Shown piece after piece: positions 60,150 through 64,000 of a DNA stretch of 64,000 nucleotides. Each line of letters opens with the position of its first letter. Positions within the stretch are counted from its first letter, which is position 1. Source of the stretch: Acidobacteriota bacterium (GTDB lineage: Bacteria > Acidobacteriota > Vicinamibacteria > Vicinamibacterales > UBA2999); assembly GCA_020851565.1 (NCBI GenBank), contig JADZCN010000101.1, forward strand, positions 1 to 64,000, read 5' to 3'. The notes below the pieces were generated by a model. The model was not told the DNA's origin, did no database searches, and worked only from the letters and a program-made list of their open reading frames with translations. The translations under genes were made by a program, and so were the position numbers.

Positions 60150-61166
60150 CTACGAGGGCCTCAGTCTGCCCTCGCCCACCAGGACGCTTGCGCCACCCAC
60201 GCGCACGCGCGTGATGGCGTCGGGGGCGGTTGCATCGATGCGGATGTGCACGCGGCTCGGGCGGTTCATCTTGACGCCCTGCGCGCTGACGATGGCGCCT
60301 GACCGCGCCACCGGCACGAGGCCGTGGCGGACGAGGTAACAGCCCAGCGGCCCGCTGGCCGAGCCCGTGGCCGGATCCTCGGCCGTGGCGCCGAGCATGC
60401 GGCTGTAGACCGTCGCGCCGTCCCTGCCCGCTTCGGGCGAAAAGATGAACACGCCCCGCCTCGTGAGGCCGGCTTTCTCGAACGCGGCGCCCATGGCGCG
60501 CGTGTCGAGCACCGCCTGGTCCACTGCAGCGCGCGTGGCCAGCGGGACGAAGAAGAAGGCCGACCCGCAGTTCACTTCCTGGATGGGCAGGCCTGGCAGG
60601 AGCGCCGCAGGCGGAAGGCCGAGCGCGGCCACGACCGCCTCCGGCTGCGGCATGGCCGGGCCGAACGCCGGGCGCTGCTGGGTCATCCACGCGAAGGCCA
60701 GGCGGTCCTCCTGCCATTCCAGCTCGACGAGTGTCGGGCCGATGTTCAGCCCAAAGGTGAACTCCCGTTTCCCCGGGGAGATGGCGCCATCGTCTGCCAG
60801 GGCGAACGTCGAGCCAATCACGGGGTGGCCGGCAAACGGCATCTCGCCGCCGCGACCGAAGATCCGCAAACGGATGTCGGTGCCCGGCCGCTCGGGCGGG
60901 AACACGAAGGTCGCCTCCGAGAAGTTCGTCTCCCGTGTCATTGCCGCCATCTGGCCGGTCGTGAGCCCCGCAGTGTCGACGAAGACCGCCAGCTGGTTGC
61001 CCGTCAGCGGCTGGTCCGTGAAGACGTCGTACTGCAGAAAGCGGCGACCGCCGGGCACCGCGGCGCGTCTGACGGATTGAGCCGCCGCGCGGGCGGCCAG
61101 GCGTGGCGTGACGAGCGCACCGGCCAGCCCGAGCAGGGCACGGCGAGACATCGGGGGGACTGACAT
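60150..61166 (-). CDS. PhzF-family isomerase with Tat-type signal
   Basis: 338 residues. The N-terminus has SRRALLGLAG (Arg8-Arg9) and ends in Ala-rich sequence before QSVRR, a Tat-type export signal. The PhzF fold follows, with the conserved Glu in TNFSEATFVF and EDPATGSASGPLGCYL. The family includes isomerases of unknown substrate as well as the phenazine enzyme. Export of a PhzF member is uncommon. TAGGCT ends 7 nt before the ATG at 61166; a second ATG at codon 6 would keep the same signal. Confidence 0.88.
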   Translation of the reverse strand: MSVPPMSRRALLGLAGALVTPRLAARAAAQSVRRAAVPGGRRFLQYDVFTDQPLTGNQLAVFVDTAGLTTGQMAAMTRETNFSEATFVFPPERPGTDIRLRIFGRGGEMPFAGHPVIGSTFALADDGAISPGKREFTFGLNIGPTLVELEWQEDRLAFAWMTQQRPAFGPAMPQPEAVVAALGLPPAALLPGLPIQEVNCGSAFFFVPLATRAAVDQAVLDTRAMGAAFEKAGLTRRGVFIFSPEAGRDGATVYSRMLGATAEDPATGSASGPLGCYLVRHGLVPVARSGAIVSAQGVKMNRPSRVHIRIDATAPDAITRVRVGGASVLVGEGRLRPS

Positions 61167-61173
61167 GCGGGAT

Positions 61174-61179
61174 AGCCTA
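61174..61179 (-). promoter_or_regulatory. Candidate leaderless -10 (TAGGCT) for the PhzF gene
   Basis: TAGGCT on the minus strand ends 7 nt before the ATG at 61166. No Shine-Dalgarno is seen. Confidence 0.4.
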
Positions 61180-61258
61180 TCGTGGAATGCCTGGGCGGCC
61201 GTCGATCGGCCGGGCTGGCGCTGCTGAGAAGCCCGGCGCCGCGGCCCCGAGACCCATG

Positions 61259-61264
61259 TAGAAT
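61259..61264 (+). promoter_or_regulatory. Candidate -10 (TAGAAT) for the VWA-protein operon
   Basis: TAGAAT ends 14 nt before the GTG at 61279, just beyond the leaderless distance seen elsewhere. Confidence 0.4.
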
Positions 61265-61278
61265 CGCCGGAGATTTCC

Positions 61279-63561
61279 GTGTTCGAGGCCCTCTTTCGTT
61301 TCTTCTTCGAGCACTCCCCGGCGATGTTCGCGCAAGGGGAGATCCGGTGGGCGGCGTGGACCGGCTCGTTCGTCGCCGTGGCCGTGACCGCCGTGGCGAT
61401 TGCGGCGGCCGTGGTCAGCTACCGCACCCGCTCGCGCCTGCCGCTGCGAGACCGCCTGGTCCTCACCGCCGTGCGCGTGGCGCTGCTCCTGCTGGTGCTG
61501 GCCTGCCTGTTCCGGCCCGTCCTCGTGGTGCGCGCGGCCGTTCCGCAGCAGAACGTCGTCGGTGTGCTCCTGGACGACTCGCGCTCGATGCAGATTGCCG
61601 ACATGGACGGCCAGCCGCGCGCCTCCTACGTGCAGTCGGATTTCGGCGCGCTGGACGCCGGCGCGCTCAAGGCGCTGGCGGACCGCTTCACCGTGCGCGT
61701 GTTCCGCTTCTCGTCGACCGCCACCCGCGCGGCCAAAGGAGGCGACCTGGCCTTCGACGGCACCGAGACGCGCCTGGGCGCGGCGCTCACCGCGGCCCGA
61801 CAGGAGCTGGCGGGGCTGCCGCTGGCGGGGCTGGTCATGGTGAGCGACGGGGCCGACACCGCCGACACCGCCCTCGGCGAGGCGCTGCTCGGGCTGAAGG
61901 CCGAGGCCGTCCCCGTCTTCACGGTCGGCGTGGGGCGCGAGACACTGGATCGCGACATCCAGATCGGCCGCGTCTCCACGCCCCGCACGGCGCTCAAGGG
62001 GACCACGCTGCTGGTGGACGTCGTGATCGCTCAGAAGGGCTATGACGGCCAGGCGGTCACCCTCGACGTGGAAGATGAGGGCCGCATTGTCAGCACGCAG
62101 CAGGTGACGCTGCCATCGGCTGGCGCGCCCGCCACCGTCCCGGTGCGGATCACGGTGGAGGACGAAGGCCCGCGCGTGCTTCGGTTCCGCGTGCCTACGA
62201 TGCCGGGCGAGCTGGTGACGGAGAACAACCATCGCGAAGCGCTCATCGACGTGCGGGATCGCCGCGAGAAGATTCTCTACTTCGAGGGCGAGCCCCGCTT
62301 CGAGCTGAAGTTCATCCGCCGCGCGGTCACCGAGGACGAGAACGTGGAGGTGGTGGCGCTGCAGCGGACCGCGGACAACAAGTACTTGCGGCTGGGCGTA
62401 GACACGCCGGACGAGCTCGTGTCGGGCTTCCCCAAGACGCGGGAGGAACTGTTCGCCTATCGCGGCCTCGTGCTCGGCAGCATCGAGGCGGGATCGTTCA
62501 CGGGCGACCAGCTCCGGATGATCGGGGAATTCGTGGACCGCCGCGGCGGGGGCCTGCTGGCGCTGGGCGGTCCACGGGCGTTCAGCGAGGGCGGCTATGC
62601 CGGCACCGCGGTGGCCGACGCCCTGCCCGTGGTCCTGGACGCGAGCCTGCGCCAGAAGGAGGGCGAGGTGATGCGCCTGCAGGTGCGGCCCACGCGCGCC
62701 GGGGCGGCGAGCGCGGTGACGCAGGTGGCGGGCACCGAGGCCGCATCGGTCGAGCGCTGGAACACCCTGCCCCAGGTGACCGCGGTCAACCGGTTGGACC
62801 GTGTGAAGCCGGGCGCCACGGTGCTGCTGTCGGCCCAGGACGGCTCGCGCCGCGACTACCCGGTGCTGGTGTTCCAGCGCTATGGCCGCGGCAAGGCCTT
62901 CGCGTTCACGCCGCAGGACTCGTGGGTCTGGCAGATGCACGCCACCATTCCCGTCGAGGATCTGACGCACGAGAACTACTGGCGGCAGCTCCTCCGCTGG
63001 GTGGTGGACGAGGTGCCCGACCAGGTGGAGATCCGCACGGCGTCCGATCGCGTGGAGCCGGGCTCGACGGTCGGCTTCACGGCGTCTGTGGCCGACAAGG
63101 CCTTCGTCGAGCTGAACGATGCCTCGGTGACCGCGACCGTCACCGCGCCGGACGGCGGCCTGACCGACGTGCCGATGGCGTGGAGCGGCGAGGAGGCGGG
63201 CCAGTACGAGGGCCACTTCCCGGCCGCGGCGCCCGGGTGGTACGAGGTCCGCGTGCGGGCCTCGCGCGCGGGCACCGAGGTGGGATCGGCGGTGTCCCAC
63301 GTGCGGGCGGCGCCGGGCGAGCAGGAGTACTTCGACGCCACGCTGCGGACGGGCACGCTCCAGCGCGTGGCGGAGGAAACCGGCGGGCGCTACTATCAGG
63401 CCGGCAACACGGCGACGCTCGCGGACGATCTGCGCTACACGGGCCGTGGCGTCACCACCGTCGAAGAGCACGACCTCTGGAACATGCCCATCGTCCTGCT
63501 GCTGATCGTAGGCCTGCTCTGCGCGGAATGGGGGTACCGGCGTGTCGTCGGCCTTCCGTAG
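61279..63561 (+). CDS. Large membrane protein with VWA-like and glutamine-amidotransferase-like domains
   Basis: 760 residues. Two N-terminal membrane helices (about 35-54 and 67-89) lead to a VWA-like domain starting VGVLLDDSRSM with a DxSxS-type MIDAS (DDSRS). A later domain with GSIEAGSFTGDQLRMIGEFV and GGGLLALGGPRAF resembles the class I glutamine amidotransferase-like fold seen in such proteins. One C-terminal membrane helix follows (about 733-750). This architecture sits with DUF4159, MoxR-type ATPase and DUF58 genes in many bacteria; the process is not understood. It overlaps the DUF4159 gene by 20 nt. Confidence 0.85.
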   Translation: MFEALFRFFFEHSPAMFAQGEIRWAAWTGSFVAVAVTAVAIAAAVVSYRTRSRLPLRDRLVLTAVRVALLLLVLACLFRPVLVVRAAVPQQNVVGVLLDDSRSMQIADMDGQPRASYVQSDFGALDAGALKALADRFTVRVFRFSSTATRAAKGGDLAFDGTETRLGAALTAARQELAGLPLAGLVMVSDGADTADTALGEALLGLKAEAVPVFTVGVGRETLDRDIQIGRVSTPRTALKGTTLLVDVVIAQKGYDGQAVTLDVEDEGRIVSTQQVTLPSAGAPATVPVRITVEDEGPRVLRFRVPTMPGELVTENNHREALIDVRDRREKILYFEGEPRFELKFIRRAVTEDENVEVVALQRTADNKYLRLGVDTPDELVSGFPKTREELFAYRGLVLGSIEAGSFTGDQLRMIGEFVDRRGGGLLALGGPRAFSEGGYAGTAVADALPVVLDASLRQKEGEVMRLQVRPTRAGAASAVTQVAGTEAASVERWNTLPQVTAVNRLDRVKPGATVLLSAQDGSRRDYPVLVFQRYGRGKAFAFTPQDSWVWQMHATIPVEDLTHENYWRQLLRWVVDEVPDQVEIRTASDRVEPGSTVGFTASVADKAFVELNDASVTATVTAPDGGLTDVPMAWSGEEAGQYEGHFPAAAPGWYEVRVRASRAGTEVGSAVSHVRAAPGEQEYFDATLRTGTLQRVAEETGGRYYQAGNTATLADDLRYTGRGVTTVEEHDLWNMPIVLLLIVGLLCAEWGYRRVVGLP

Positions 63562-64000
63562 GATCGTGATGGGGACGGTGCTGGCCGGTCTCGCGGGCGG
63601 CGTGGCCTTCGCGCAGGACGGGTTCTTCCGGGGGCGAGGGCGGTTCAACCCCGTGCCGGCCGAGGCACGCGTCGAGTACGACGGGCGCTTCTCGTTCGTG
63701 CGGCTGCGGTACCAGGGAGGCTTCCGACGCGACCCGGGCTGGGCGCACGATTATCCTCGTGCGGACTGGCACTTCCAGCGCATCCTGGAGGAGATCACCT
63801 TCACGCGGACCCTGAGGGACGAGAGCAACATCCTGGCGCTGGACGATCCGGACCTGGGGCTTCACCCCGTCGTGTACATGTCGGAGCCCGGCTTCTGGAC
63901 GCTGAACGAGGCGGAGACCGCGGGACTGCGGGGCTACCTGCAGAAGGGCGGCTTCATCATCTTCGACGACTTCCGCGGCGCGAGGGACTGGTCGAACCTG
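63542..64000 (+). CDS. DUF4159 family protein, N-terminal part (cut by the window end)
   Basis: 153 codons are visible from GTG 63542 to the window end. A signal peptide (about 1-24, ending AFAQ) is followed by RFSFVRLRYQGG, DYPRADWHFQRILEEIT, the Leu/Asp-rich linker, and YLQKGGFIIFDDFRG, all characteristic of DUF4159. The start overlaps the previous gene by 20 nt. The rest of the gene lies beyond the window. Confidence 0.9.
   Translation, partial: MSSAFRRIVMGTVLAGLAGGVAFAQDGFFRGRGRFNPVPAEARVEYDGRFSFVRLRYQGGFRRDPGWAHDYPRADWHFQRILEEITFTRTLRDESNILALDDPDLGLHPVVYMSEPGFWTLNEAETAGLRGYLQKGGFIIFDDFRGARDWSNL

Noticed and set aside
61177-63648. An 823-codon minus-strand open frame opposite the VWA-type protein
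   Set aside because: Shadow of the plus-strand gene, which has membrane helices and a MIDAS motif; the antisense product is Arg/Ala/His low complexity.

Overview
The window looks like a chromosomal segment of a high-GC member of the Acidobacteriota, most likely of the Vicinamibacteria type. The evidence is GC-rich coding sequence throughout, a carboxypeptidase-regulatory-domain (Oar-like) TonB receptor, tandem DUF6644 membrane proteins next to a DUF6152 protein, a VWA/amidotransferase-like protein overlapping a DUF4159 gene, and many short secreted proteins. No rRNA, tRNA, prophage, insertion sequence or CRISPR array was seen. The taxonomic placement is inference; no marker gene was compared.

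Layout. 1-7277 (+): end of a GGDEF protein, then the cell-shape and wall-elongation cluster mreB-mreC-mreD-mrdA(PBP2)-rodA and ribonuclease G, closed by a hairpin at 7300-7334. 7364-18214 (-): a small secreted protein; an ECF sigma factor / zinc-finger anti-sigma / DUF4097 operon with an ECF-type promoter; a subtilase / beta-barrel / alkyltransferase-like (ATL) group; a PafA-like phosphatase; an HD-GYP protein and a HEAT-repeat protein. 18277-24241 (+): a nucleoside uptake and salvage operon (deoA, CNT transporter, punA, cdd) followed by mtnA and tsaD. 24258-31525: yjbQ and a Nudix hydrolase with abutting divergent starts, an HD protein, a four-gene ABC exporter operon, an anchored unknown protein, a gamma-glutamylcyclotransferase-like protein and a PilZ protein. 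31714-34710 (-): a large TonB-dependent receptor with a strong terminator. 34990-39465 (+): a beta-oxidation set (two thiolases, an isocitrate/isopropylmalate-type dehydrogenase, 3-hydroxyacyl-CoA dehydrogenase). 39527-47294: a TPR protein, folE, a secreted protein, a di-haem peroxidase, two cytochrome c'-like proteins, two DUF6644 proteins, DUF6152 and two paralogous secreted proteins. 47390-58562: acyl-CoA synthetase, secreted FAH-family protein, PLP decarboxylase, short CoA-transferase, ActP/YjcH-type symporter pair, lipoprotein, amidohydrolase, class III aminotransferase and a YpdA-type reductase. 58853-64000: ilvE, a Tat-exported PhzF protein, and the start of a VWA/DUF4159 operon cut by the window end.

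Regulation. The most striking signal is promoter geometry. Sixteen genes carry a TANNNT -10 hexamer ending only 6-9 nt before the start codon with no Shine-Dalgarno, which would make their mRNAs leaderless. It includes two divergent pairs whose start regions are packed into 0-25 bp. Other genes have ordinary Shine-Dalgarno leaders, so both modes coexist.

Intergenic structure. Several convergent gaps are filled by imperfect inverted repeats built from short phrases: an 81-bp arm pair at 58571-58844, 15-bp tandem repeats inside an inverted repeat at 31068-31188, and CACGAAG-type repeats at 39466 and 44752. These may act as bidirectional terminators. The best candidate for an undescribed functional system is the periplasmic redox/unknown block at 41748-47294.
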